A stretch of DNA of 45,277 nt from Chitinispirillales bacterium (GTDB lineage: Bacteria; Fibrobacterota; Chitinivibrionia; Chitinivibrionales; Chitinivibrionaceae): positions 1 through 45,277 of the forward strand of contig JAIRUI010000129.1 of assembly GCA_031254455.1 (NCBI GenBank), in the 5' to 3' direction. The translations under genes and the position numbers were made by a program. Each line of letters begins with the position of its first letter. Position 1 is the first letter of the stretch. Of this stretch, positions 35,224 through 44,139 are shown piece by piece. The notes under the pieces are model-generated. The model was given only the letters and a program-made list of their open reading frames with translations. It was not told where the DNA came from and made no database searches.

Positions 35224-35587
35224 ATTTAGAGTTCTCCGTATTCTATTTCATAACTTCCTCATATTTTGTGTAAAATTGTATATAATTGTCTGGATGGAAT
35301 TATTGAGAATAAATAAAGGATTCAAGATAAGTTAAGCGTTGTGCATATAATTCCTATTGTTTTCTTTCTTGCAAAACTTTATTTGTTAACAAAAATAAGT
35401 AGAAATAACAAAGAGATATTGTGGAGTTTGACTAATGGTGTTGCCATAAATGTTGCAAATGGAACATGTCTGATAATTGTTGAAGTGAGAGGATTTAGCG
35501 GAAAGATATACAAATGCTTGGCGAAGTTGAGAGTGTAAAAATGATAAAAATGGCTTACGATTCAAAATTAAGAAAAAATCTTTTGAA
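35224..35587 (+). other. Degraded end of the glycan cluster
   Basis: No intact gene is recognised. A 65-codon frame at 35341-35538 starts at GTG (HIIPIVFFLAKLYLL, then NGVAINVANGT). A second frame at 35514-35592 reads MLGEVESVKMIKMAYDSKLRKNLLNK before a TAG. Together they might be the collapsed N- and C-ends of a GT4 gene (HIIP start, SKLRKNL end), but the match is weak. The 17-mer starting TTCAAGATAAG at 35321 also occurs at 13923. Confidence 0.3.
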
Positions 35588-35660
35588 CAAATAGTATTTT
35601 CTCTTCAAAACCGCAAACAAAAGGAAAGCCGATGGACGAAAAAAATAACTTCATTTACGA
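35588..35660. repeat. 73-bp direct repeat, copy 1 (glnS leader plus first codons)
   Basis: Identical base for base to 36998-37070. It contains the 44 bases before glnS, including AAATAGTATTTTCTC and AAAGGAAAG, plus the first 29 bases of its coding region. Confidence 0.97.
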
Positions 35661-35709
35661 TAAAGAACGCCATGGCAAAAATAATCCAAGACCATTAAAG
35701 AATTCTTAG
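35632..35709 (+). pseudogene. Truncated copy of the glnS start
   Basis: MDEKNNFIY is identical to the real GlnRS; the frame then diverges and stops at TAG 35707-35709. It retains promoter-like motif and ribosome site, so a short peptide may still be made. Bases 35661-35823 after the repeat carry short broken frames (for example ATDIFHKGVVQKYIVER) that I cannot assign. Confidence 0.85.
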
Positions 35710-35823
35710 CAACCGATATTTTCCACAAAGGCGTTGTCCAAAAATACATTGTAGAAAGATGAAAAGCAGCGAACTTCCGGAGGTTACAAAAAATATTTAA
35801 CCATTTATGATAGAGGAGGACTT

Positions 35824-36843
35824 GTGATAAAAAAAACAAATAATCGTGAAATAATCATCTATAATACCGATGACGGCAAGACCTCGGTTAGTTTGATGAC
35901 AAGAGACGGTAATGTATGGCTCAATCAAAATAATTTAGCTGAACTTTTTGACACCTCAAAGCAAAATATCAGTCTGCATATAATTAATATACTTAAAGAG
36001 AAAGAATTGGACATAAATTCAGTTGTCAAGGATTACTTGACAACTGCCGCCGACGGCAAAAATTATAACGTTACTTTTTACAGTCTAGATATGATACTTG
36101 CTATTGGGTTTAGAGTGCGAAGTAAACGCGGAACGCAATTTAGACAATGGGCAAATCGCAACCTGAAAGAGTATATGATAAAAGGTTTTGTGATGGATGA
36201 TGAACGCTTTAAAAATCCTGATGGACGTCCTGACTATTACGATGAACTTTTAGAGCGAATTCGTGATATAAGGGCTTCTGAAAAGCGGTTTTATCAAAAA
36301 ATAAGAGATTTGTTCGCCTTATCAAGCGACTACGATACGACAGATAAAGCAACGCAAATGTTTTTTGCCGAAACACAGAATAAATTATTGTACGCCGTTA
36401 CTCAAAAAACAGCCGCCGAAATTGTGATTTCACGCGCCGATGCTTTGCAGCCCAATATGGCGCTTACAAGTTGGAAAGGCAAAATTGTACGCAAACAGGA
36501 TATTTACATTGCCAAAAACTACTTGACCGAAGATGAATTGGACAGTTTGAATCGTTTGGCGATAATCTTTTTGGAAGTCGCCGAATTGCAAGCAAAAGAC
36601 AGAAAAGATATTACCATGAATTTTTGGCGTGAAAATGTGGACAGCATTATTACCTTCAATAAAAAAAATTTGCTTCATGGAAAGGGAAGCGTAAGTAACG
36701 AACAAATGGGAAATATTGTTGATGATGTATATGATAATTTTAATAAAAAAAGAAAACATATTGAGCTTCAACAAGCCGATGTCGCAGATATGGAAGAATT
36801 AAAACACTGGGAAGTAAAAATTAAAACATCAAAATCAAAATGA
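35824..36843 (+). CDS. RhuM family protein inside the 73-bp repeats
   Basis: 339 residues from GTG behind AGAGGAGG. Same family as 28373: GNVWLNQNNLAELFDTSKQN and HIINILKEKEL (DNA-binding-like domain), TTAADGKNYNVTFYSLDMIL, GTQFRQWANRNLKEYMIKGF, YYDELLERIRDIRASEKRFY and the C-terminal helix-rich part. It is the only intact gene between the two copies of the glnS start, and no integrase or transposase accompanies it. Function unknown. Bases 36844-36997 after it show no gene. Confidence 0.88.
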   Translation: MIKKTNNREIIIYNTDDGKTSVSLMTRDGNVWLNQNNLAELFDTSKQNISLHIINILKEKELDINSVVKDYLTTAADGKNYNVTFYSLDMILAIGFRVRSKRGTQFRQWANRNLKEYMIKGFVMDDERFKNPDGRPDYYDELLERIRDIRASEKRFYQKIRDLFALSSDYDTTDKATQMFFAETQNKLLYAVTQKTAAEIVISRADALQPNMALTSWKGKIVRKQDIYIAKNYLTEDELDSLNRLAIIFLEVAELQAKDRKDITMNFWRENVDSIITFNKKNLLHGKGSVSNEQMGNIVDDVYDNFNKKRKHIELQQADVADMEELKHWEVKIKTSKSK

Positions 36844-36997
36844 TAGAAAACTATGTTAATTTCTTGATTTCTTAAATGAAGGGCTGCGATGGTTCACGGT
36901 TTACGTAGGCTTTATAAAGAGTGAAGCGAAAAATGAGTATGAGAGTGAAAAAACGATATAAAAACGTTTACTTGAAAAACTACGTTTATTCGTTTTC

Positions 36998-37070
36998 CAA
37001 ATAGTATTTTCTCTTCAAAACCGCAAACAAAAGGAAAGCCGATGGACGAAAAAAATAACTTCATTTACGA
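36998..37070. repeat. 73-bp direct repeat, copy 2 (functional glnS start)
   Basis: Second exact copy, 1410 bases from the first, continuing into the full-length glnS gene. Confidence 0.97.
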
Positions 37071-38733
37071 AATAATCCGTGAGGATCTGGCAAACGGGAA
37101 ACACTCCGAAATTATTACAAGATTTCCTCCCGAACCCAACGGTTATTTGCACATCGGACACGCAAAAGCGCTTTGCGTTGATTTTGGCGCGGCGCAATAT
37201 TTCGGCGGAAAATGTAATTTGCGTATGGACGATACCAATCCCGACAAAGAAGATACGGAATTTGTCGACGCTATTCAGGAAGACATAAAATGGCTTGGGT
37301 TTAACTGGAGCGGTTTCTTTTATGCGTCGGATTATTATCAGAAAATGTTTGAAGCGGCGATAGAATTGATTGAAAAAGGACTTGCGTTTGTCTGCGATTT
37401 GTCTGTCGAGCAAATAAGGCAATATCGCGGAACGCTCACACAAGCGGGTAAAGAAAGTCCGAATCGCTGTCGCGGCGTCGAAGAAAACAAAAAGTTATTT
37501 TTGGCTATGAAAAACGGTGAGTTTGAAGAAGGACGAAAGGTTCTTCGAGCCAAAATCGATATGTCGTCGCCCAACATAAATATGCGCGATCCGGTAATTT
37601 ACAGAATCTTAAAAACCAAACATCACCGCACGGGCGGCGAATGGTGCGTTTATCCTATGTATGATTTTGCTCATCCGATTGAAGACGCTATGGAAAAAGT
37701 AACGCATTCGCTTTGTTCATTAGAATTTGAAGACCATCGTCCGCTGTATAACTGGGTTATTGAGAATACGACGCTTCCTGCAAAACCGCGTCAGATTGAG
37801 TTTGCGCGCTTGAATTTGACATATACGGTTATGAGCAAGCGCAAATTGCGCAAATTAGTCGAAGAAAAATTTGTCTCGGGATGGGACGACCCGCGTATGC
37901 CGACTTTGTGCGGAATGCGTAAAAGAGGCTATCCTGCGGCGGCGATTCGCGATTTTACCGACAGAATCGGACTTGCAAAGCGCGACAGCGTCGTGGATTT
38001 TGCGTTGCTTGAATACTGCGTTCGCGAAAATCTCAACAAATCGGCGATTCGGCTTATGGGCGTTTTAGACCCGATTAAAGTAATTATCGAAAATTATCCC
38101 GAAGGAAAAATCGAATATTTGGACGCTATAAACAATCCTGAAGACGAAAATGCGGGTGTTCGCAAAGTTGCGTTTTCACGTGAAATTTATATTGAGCGCG
38201 AGGATTTTATGGAAGACGCGCCCAAAAAATTTTATCGACTGACACTGAATTCGGAAGTACGGCTGCGTTATGCGTATTTTATTAAATGTACGAAAGTTGT
38301 AAAAAATGAAAACGGCGATATTGTTGAATTGCGGGCGGCTTACGATCCTGCGACTAAAGGCGGAGACGCGCCGGACGGACGAAAAGTAAAATCTACTATT
38401 CATTGGGTAAACGTTGAGACGTCAAAAACTGCGACGATAAACCTTTACGACCAGTTATTTATCAAAGAAAATCCCGAAGACGGACAGGACGGACAGGATT
38501 TTACGGCAAATATAAATCCGGATTCTCTTAAAGTAATCACAAACGCGAAAGTCGAGTCGGCGGCGCAAGATTTGAGCGGAAACGCGGCGTTTCAGTTTGA
38601 ACGAAAGGGCTATTTTGTGCGCGATGTTTCGGCGAAAAACGACGAATTGGTATTTAACAGAACGGCTACGTTGAAAGACGCCTGGGTGAAAACGCTCAAA
38701 AGCGAAGGGGAAAATCTCGGTACCAGCCGTTGA
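37042..38733 (+). CDS. glnS: Glutaminyl-tRNA synthetase
   Basis: Class Ib synthetase charging tRNA-Gln. 563 residues, full length. HIGH motif at 37-40 in PPEPNGYLHIGHAKA, the KMSKS equivalent VMSKRKL at 263-269, and the C-terminal anticodon-binding beta-barrels after about 340. The ATG has AAAGGAAAG upstream. Its promoter-like region and first ten codons are duplicated 1410 bases upstream, flanking a RhuM gene. Its 3' end overlaps a convergent nuclease gene by 38 bases. Confidence 0.95.
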   Translation: MDEKNNFIYEIIREDLANGKHSEIITRFPPEPNGYLHIGHAKALCVDFGAAQYFGGKCNLRMDDTNPDKEDTEFVDAIQEDIKWLGFNWSGFFYASDYYQKMFEAAIELIEKGLAFVCDLSVEQIRQYRGTLTQAGKESPNRCRGVEENKKLFLAMKNGEFEEGRKVLRAKIDMSSPNINMRDPVIYRILKTKHHRTGGEWCVYPMYDFAHPIEDAMEKVTHSLCSLEFEDHRPLYNWVIENTTLPAKPRQIEFARLNLTYTVMSKRKLRKLVEEKFVSGWDDPRMPTLCGMRKRGYPAAAIRDFTDRIGLAKRDSVVDFALLEYCVRENLNKSAIRLMGVLDPIKVIIENYPEGKIEYLDAINNPEDENAGVRKVAFSREIYIEREDFMEDAPKKFYRLTLNSEVRLRYAYFIKCTKVVKNENGDIVELRAAYDPATKGGDAPDGRKVKSTIHWVNVETSKTATINLYDQLFIKENPEDGQDGQDFTANINPDSLKVITNAKVESAAQDLSGNAAFQFERKGYFVRDVSAKNDELVFNRTATLKDAWVKTLKSEGENLGTSR

Positions 38734-40180
38734 TATTTTCGGCGCAAAATTGGAAGTGAAACGGAGTTTCTTTTTGAACGCGGATTTCTATTTCGACGAT
38801 ATCGCCTTGTGAAACTCCCGACAAAAGAGAAAAATTCGTCCATTTTTCCGATTTGAAATCTAAATATTTCGCTTGACTTGTAATTTCTTTTGTCGCAGGT
38901 GAAACATAATTCCATTTATTTTTATTTTCTGCGGTTTTTATATGGCTTCGTATCGAAAAATTTCCAAATCCGCGAACAGCCATCTCAAGATTCTTGTAGT
39001 CTTTATCGGCAATCGCAATAATTTTTGCAACCGTCGCCGTAGAAGTAATTTTCTTTCCGTTCAATTCGTAAATCGCAAAGTTCTCGGGAGTATTTTGTAC
39101 GAATTTTAATTCGGCAATCGCGTGTGTCGTTATCCAGCCGTTTAAGCCGATTTCGTTAGTGAATTTCGGATTTTGCAAAACTTTTTCGTTTGTAATTTTT
39201 GCGGCTACGGGCAAATGATCGGAATATCCGCTGTTGTAATGAATTCCCGATTCTCGATTGTATTGCCAATTGTAAGGCTTCCCGCCTTTGATAATTTCGG
39301 GAATCAAAAAATGCGAAAAACTTCCCCAGACATAACGCCAGCCAATCGTGTCGGTCATGTTTTGCGGGAACAAAATGTGATCAAGCGAATTTTTGTTTCC
39401 CTTGAAAATATAACTCCATCTTTCGTCTGAAGCGACTTCTATCCAAGGGTCAAAATGTTCGTTTGCGTTGAGCGGCGCAAGAGAAATTTCCGGTTTTTCG
39501 CCGATATTGTTACGAAACGTTTTAAGGATATGATTTATGCCGGTTTTCCCGTTTGAATCGTCTAGTTCCTGCGATAAAGTTTTTGCAAATTCGTCAAAAT
39601 CGCTGTTAAAATCGCCGGCAATGTAATATTCATATTTTTCGGCGAGCGAATCAATGGCTGTTTTGCATACGTTTGTCGCTTTAATCCGTTCTGATTCGCA
39701 GTGCCCTTTGGACGGGAAATGTACTGAAAAAACCGAAATCGTATCTTTATCGACGGCGATGTCGCAGCGCATGACCGGACGCAAGTTTACAACGGAATAC
39801 CGATATGTGTTTACAATCGGATATTTGGACAAAAGCCCGATTCCTACAGCCTGGTTCGGATTTTTTACAAAAGCGCCGTGCAAATATTTAACGCCGTCTT
39901 TTTTCAACTGTGTTTTCAGTTCGTTAATAACCGTTTGGCTTTCAACTTCTTGCAGCGAAATAATATCGGCGTTTATTTTTGATATAACGAAAGAAATATT
40001 TCTTAATTTGGTTTTATAAGACGTTAAATTCCATTTGCCTGGAACGTAAGCGTCGTATTCGGCGCCGTCATTGTTCAAATCGAAAAAATTCTCGACGTTG
40101 TAAGAGGCTATAGTCAGCGTTTTTGAGAGAATCGTCTTACAAATCAGCAAAGAAATTATAAATAATTTGGCGTATCTCAT
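38696..40180 (-). CDS. Secreted endonuclease/exonuclease/phosphatase family protein
   Basis: 494 residues. A signal peptide covers about residues 1-19 (KLFIISLLICKTILS). The DNase I-like domain follows with IASYNVENFFD, ISLQEVES, the YIAGDFNSD active-site strand and YSDHLPVAAKI. Residues 340-494 form a separate C-terminal beta-rich domain whose family I do not recognise. It is probably extracellular or periplasmic and degrades nucleic acids or phosphoesters. The last 38 coding bases lie on the opposite strand of the glnS end, so no room is left for a terminator between them. Confidence 0.85.
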   Translation of the reverse strand: MRYAKLFIISLLICKTILSKTLTIASYNVENFFDLNNDGAEYDAYVPGKWNLTSYKTKLRNISFVISKINADIISLQEVESQTVINELKTQLKKDGVKYLHGAFVKNPNQAVGIGLLSKYPIVNTYRYSVVNLRPVMRCDIAVDKDTISVFSVHFPSKGHCESERIKATNVCKTAIDSLAEKYEYYIAGDFNSDFDEFAKTLSQELDDSNGKTGINHILKTFRNNIGEKPEISLAPLNANEHFDPWIEVASDERWSYIFKGNKNSLDHILFPQNMTDTIGWRYVWGSFSHFLIPEIIKGGKPYNWQYNRESGIHYNSGYSDHLPVAAKITNEKVLQNPKFTNEIGLNGWITTHAIAELKFVQNTPENFAIYELNGKKITSTATVAKIIAIADKDYKNLEMAVRGFGNFSIRSHIKTAENKNKWNYVSPATKEITSQAKYLDFKSEKWTNFSLLSGVSQGDIVEIEIRVQKETPFHFQFCAENINGWYRDFPLRF

Positions 40181-40278
40181 AGATTTCGGCTTGCCCCGTC
40201 TGTTAAAAATTTCTTTTTAAAATAATATTTGGGGAAATAATACGGAGTTTATAAAGGAAAAGGTATTTTCGTTTTTAT

Positions 40279-40310
40279 TTTGTTTGACGACAATAAAAAT
40301 AGTATATTTG
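40279..40310 (+). promoter_or_regulatory. Bacteroidota-like promoter for the helicase gene
   Basis: TTTG at 40279-40282, 20 bases, then TATATTTG at 40303-40310. It shares TAGTATATTTG with the nrdD promoter. If transcription starts near 40316, the helicase start is at 40319 (nearly leaderless) or 40346. Confidence 0.4.
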
Positions 40311-40318
40311 TTTGCAAA

Positions 40319-41788
40319 ATGAAAAAAGTATCTCATGAGAATTTTATGAAGAATGAATTAAAACCGAACAAAACTATTAGCGGATTTGAACGGCTTAACA
40401 TAGATAAACGGGTATTGACCGCAATATTTTCTACCGGATATGCGACTCCGACAACCGTACAGCAAGAGGTTATTCCGCCTGCCGTGCAAGGACGTGACAT
40501 TATCGCTTGTGCGCCTACTGGAACGGGCAAAACAGCCGCTTTTTTGATTCCTATTATTGATTTTATCGTAAAAAACCCGCAAAAAACGACTAACGGTAAA
40601 ATTCGCGCTTTAATTCTTTCCCCGACAAGCGAGCTTGCGTTTCAAACGCGTGATTTTGCTTTGAAATTGTCGGATTTATTAAACATAAAGATAACCGTAA
40701 TAGTTGGAAAATCGGGAATTTCTATGCAGATGCAGGAACTTAGATCGGGGACGGATATTGTAATAGCGACGCCGGGAAGAGCGTTGGAACTCGTTTTGCG
40801 AAACGAATTGCTTGCCGGTTCCGCCGAAATTTGCGTAATCGACGAAACCGATAGAATGACCGATATGGGTTTTATCGGCGACGTTTCAAAGTTGGTAGAA
40901 AAATTATCGTTTGAGTGTCAAATTATGTTTTTTTCGGCGACAGTTAATAAAATAAGCGCAAAGATAGCCGGGAAAGCGTCTCGTGAGCCGATTGTAATCG
41001 ACATCACAAAAACTATAGGCAAATCGTTTGTTAAAATTCCGGAAAATATTGCGTTGAATATCGTTTATGTAGAAAAAGACAAGAAAAGGAAAACGCTTTT
41101 GTATTTGATCGACGAATTGAAGAAACAAAAAATAATTGTGTTTGTCGACTCAAAATCAATCGCCGCCGCGGTTTCAAAAGAAATAACGCAAAAGGGTTTT
41201 GAATGCGTCTGCGTCCATTCGGATAAGGCGATTGTCGAACGGAATTATTTGATTGAAAAATTTACAAAAGGAAATGTAAAAATTTTAGTCGCGACCGATA
41301 TTGCCGCACGCGGATTAGATTTTCCTGACGCAAACGTTGTAATTTCTTTAAATATTGCGTCTTCTGCGACGCTTTTAGTTCACAGAATCGGAAGAACGGG
41401 ACGAATGGGAAAAAGCGGAAAAGCGTTTTGCTTCTGCTGTGCGCAAGAACGTTTTAAATGGTACGAATTTATGCGGGAAATCGAATGCGAATGCGAAGTG
41501 TTTCCGTATCATCCGTTTCACAGCGAAAAAATTGAAAATATGACTATCGACGAAGCGAAAGAATTCGCCCCGAAAACTAAAAAAAGAGAAGTCGAAAATC
41601 CTGACGAAATTTTTGCAGAGAAATTTAACAAAAAGCAAAAAGAAATTGAAAACAAAGAAGCGGCGGCGATTGCTAAAAAAATCGTTAAAAGAAAAGCGCA
41701 TAAAAGGTATATTGAACAAAAATACGGGAAGAAAGAAACGGGAAAAGGGAAACATAAAGGTTTGGCTAACAGAAAACGAAAAGGATAA
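40319..41788 (+). CDS. DEAD-box-type RNA helicase with a DETD motif II
   Basis: 489 residues from ATG 40319; 40346 is also possible, while the TTG at 40280 would lie in the promoter. Motifs: Q motif (PTTVQQEVIPPAVQ), Walker A APTGTGKT at 65-72, SPTSELAFQ (motif Ia, usually PTREL), TPGR, motif II DETD at 175-178 in place of DEAD, SAT at 206-208 and HRIGRTGRMG at 355-364. The C-terminal 70 residues are strongly basic and likely bind RNA. ATP-dependent RNA remodelling, for example in ribosome assembly, is inferred from the family. Confidence 0.9.
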   Translation: MKKVSHENFMKNELKPNKTISGFERLNIDKRVLTAIFSTGYATPTTVQQEVIPPAVQGRDIIACAPTGTGKTAAFLIPIIDFIVKNPQKTTNGKIRALILSPTSELAFQTRDFALKLSDLLNIKITVIVGKSGISMQMQELRSGTDIVIATPGRALELVLRNELLAGSAEICVIDETDRMTDMGFIGDVSKLVEKLSFECQIMFFSATVNKISAKIAGKASREPIVIDITKTIGKSFVKIPENIALNIVYVEKDKKRKTLLYLIDELKKQKIIVFVDSKSIAAAVSKEITQKGFECVCVHSDKAIVERNYLIEKFTKGNVKILVATDIAARGLDFPDANVVISLNIASSATLLVHRIGRTGRMGKSGKAFCFCCAQERFKWYEFMREIECECEVFPYHPFHSEKIENMTIDEAKEFAPKTKKREVENPDEIFAEKFNKKQKEIENKEAAAIAKKIVKRKAHKRYIEQKYGKKETGKGKHKGLANRKRKG

Positions 41789-41790
41789 AA

Positions 41791-43176
41791 ATGAAAAAAA
41801 AAATATATTTTATGATAGTTATAATATGTTGCCTCTCTTATATTTCTTGCGCTAAGCGAATTTTGCCTTCGGGAGGCGAAGGCGATAAAATTTCACCGAA
41901 AATAGTTAGTGTTTTTCCCGCCGACCGATCCGTATCGGTTGCCAAAAGTCAAGAAATTACGGTACATTTTTCTGAATGGATAGACGCCAAAAGCGTACAA
42001 AAGGGGATTATAATTTCACCTTATACTGATTTTTCGACAAAAATAAAAGGAAAAACGTTGCAAATGATTCCTAAAACGCCGTTAAAAGAAAACACTTCGT
42101 ATCATTTGTCTTTTTTGAGTGAAATATCCGATTATTCAAACAATACGCTTGATGAAACTCAAACGATAATTTTTTCGACCGGAAATTTTATCGATACGGC
42201 ATATGTGGAAGGGCGAATATTTTTTGAGAAACACGATGCAATTCTTCCTAAAGTCGCGCTTTTTTTTGAAAACAGGGCGATCGCGGGCGACTCGGTTTTG
42301 CTTTCGTCTTCCGATTACATTGTTCAAGCGGATTCTTCCGGATATTTTAAGTTTAACTGCATTTCGGAAGAAAAATACAGGATTATCGCTTTTATAGATA
42401 AAAATCGCGATAATAAAATAACGCCTCTTGAGCCGATTTTTATTTCCGAAACCCAGACGATTAATACGCAAAATTTTGTAGAATTATTACCGGCGGTTTG
42501 CGATACTGCGCAAAATGGAATATCTGATTTGTCAGCGATTTCTCCAGCCATTTTATTGATTAAGTTCAAACGCTTTTCTGAAGAAATTATGTTTGATTCT
42601 TTGAAAATATTTAGTTTGCGGGATACAAAAGATATACGTATAGAAAAAATAGAGAAAATTCACGATATGCCCGTTGTCGCCGTTTTTTTGATTGACAGCT
42701 TGCAAAACAGTTCGTACTTATTTGAGATGAAATCGAAAAAAAATTATGTAAACGACGGGGATTCAATATTTTGCGATACCGTTAAATTTAACGGGACAAC
42801 CTTTTGCGACACTATAAAATTAGCATATCTTGACAGTTTGTTTTCAATAAAAACGAAAAACGAAGTTGAAAGCGACAGCGTTGCGTTTTGTCCGAAATTA
42901 TCGTGGAATTTTTTTGGGGAATTTCCGCAAAATCCGCTTTGGGAGATAAAAAGCGCAAAGTCCAAACTTTATTATACAAATGAAAATTTTATAGAAAACA
43001 TTCCTGAAGGGAAATACACGATTTCACTTATAGACGATAAAAATCAAAACGGGAAGCATGATTTGGGAACTCTTTTTCCGTTTGCATGCGGTGAGAAAAA
43101 AATTTCGTTCTTTGATACTCTTGTCGTCCGTGAAAGATGGGAAGCCGAGTACGACATAAGAATAGAAAATCAATAA
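41791..43176 (+). CDS. Lipoprotein with SbsA-type Ig-like (Big_5) domain
   Basis: 461 residues. Signal peptide with a possible lipoprotein Cys20 (SYISC); the lipobox is not perfect. Residues 25-125 match the Big_5/SbsA Ig-like domain (ISPKIVSVFPADRSV, ITVHFSEWID, LKENTSYHLSF). Later there are DKNRDNKITPLEPIF and DDKNQNGKHDLGTLFPF, the Asp/Asn-rich D-x-N-x-(D/N)-G pattern found in the Bacteroidota version of these outer-membrane lipoproteins. Function unknown. The ATG is followed by a run of ten A. It starts two bases after the helicase stop. Confidence 0.8.
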   Translation: MKKKIYFMIVIICCLSYISCAKRILPSGGEGDKISPKIVSVFPADRSVSVAKSQEITVHFSEWIDAKSVQKGIIISPYTDFSTKIKGKTLQMIPKTPLKENTSYHLSFLSEISDYSNNTLDETQTIIFSTGNFIDTAYVEGRIFFEKHDAILPKVALFFENRAIAGDSVLLSSSDYIVQADSSGYFKFNCISEEKYRIIAFIDKNRDNKITPLEPIFISETQTINTQNFVELLPAVCDTAQNGISDLSAISPAILLIKFKRFSEEIMFDSLKIFSLRDTKDIRIEKIEKIHDMPVVAVFLIDSLQNSSYLFEMKSKKNYVNDGDSIFCDTVKFNGTTFCDTIKLAYLDSLFSIKTKNEVESDSVAFCPKLSWNFFGEFPQNPLWEIKSAKSKLYYTNENFIENIPEGKYTISLIDDKNQNGKHDLGTLFPFACGEKKISFFDTLVVRERWEAEYDIRIENQ

Positions 43177-43182
43177 GAGTTT

Positions 43183-44136
43183 TTATATCTCATAATAATC
43201 GTATCCGTCGCCGTATTTGAGAACGGATTTATAAACCGTGTTTTCGGCTTTACGATAAACTTGAGAGTACGGTTCTACCGATTTTGTTATCAACGCGTTT
43301 CCGCCGATTACCGACCCGCGTCCGATAATCGTTTCTCCGCCAAGAATTACCGCTCCCGAATAAATGATTACGTTATCTTCAACGTCGGGATGGCGTTTTT
43401 TGCCTTGAAATCTGTTGTTTTCACGGTCGTAAGGCGAAAACGCACCCAAAGTTACGCCGTGATAAATAGTTACGTTATCGCCGATTCGACACGTTTCGCC
43501 GATTATTACTCCTGTGCCGTGATCAATAAAAAATCCTTTGCCGATTTGTGCGCCTGGGTGAATATCAATTCCGGTTTTGCTATGGGCGCGTTCCGTCATC
43601 ACCCTTGGAATTACCGGTATGTCAAGCTGGTATAATTTGTGCGCGACGCGGTAAGTCGCGACCGCTTCGACGTAAGGATAAGATAAAATTATTTCGTGAT
43701 AGGACTTGCTTGCAGGGTCGCCGTCGTGCCCTGACTTAATGTCTTCAATGAGCGTTTCGCGAATCTCGGGAAGCGACTTTATCAGTTCAATACCCGCATT
43801 TTGCGCTTTTTCTTCGCAAGAGCAATTTTCTTTGCAGTTTTTCGAGCGGTGAAATTTTAGAACTTCGTAAATTTGCTGAGATAAATCTCTGCAAATCGTT
43901 TCGAGAATATTTGTGATATATTCGTTAAGATTGGTTTGAGATATAGGTATTTGACTATAAATTCCCGGAAACAGCGCCGCAAGAATATCGTTAAGCGTTT
44001 TATATAAATTGTCGCGTCCGGTGACGGTAATTTTTTCATCGCTTTCGGTTTTGTAGGCAAAACGAACTTTTTTTTCTAATTTTTTTGCAATTTCAGGCAG
44101 CGCCGAGCAAATCCAATCGTCTAAATTTTGCGGCAT
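43183..44136 (-). CDS. cysE: Serine O-acetyltransferase
   Basis: Makes O-acetylserine from serine and acetyl-CoA, the first step of cysteine synthesis. 317 residues of the longer SAT type: an N-terminal helical domain, then YPYVEAVATYRVAH, the hexapeptide beta-helix with HPGAQIGKGFFIDHGTGVII, GETCRIGDNVTIYHGVTLG and KRHPDVEDNVIIYSGAVILGG. The catalytic His of IDHGTG is present. The gene is convergent with the lipoprotein gene and is followed upstream on the minus strand by the deaminase gene three bases away. Confidence 0.92.
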   Translation of the reverse strand: MPQNLDDWICSALPEIAKKLEKKVRFAYKTESDEKITVTGRDNLYKTLNDILAALFPGIYSQIPISQTNLNEYITNILETICRDLSQQIYEVLKFHRSKNCKENCSCEEKAQNAGIELIKSLPEIRETLIEDIKSGHDGDPASKSYHEIILSYPYVEAVATYRVAHKLYQLDIPVIPRVMTERAHSKTGIDIHPGAQIGKGFFIDHGTGVIIGETCRIGDNVTIYHGVTLGAFSPYDRENNRFQGKKRHPDVEDNVIIYSGAVILGGETIIGRGSVIGGNALITKSVEPYSQVYRKAENTVYKSVLKYGDGYDYYEI

Positions 44137-44139
44137 TTT

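Noticed and set aside
43177..43182. Bidirectional terminator between the lipoprotein gene and cysE
   Set aside because: Only six bases separate the stops and no stem of useful length is found.
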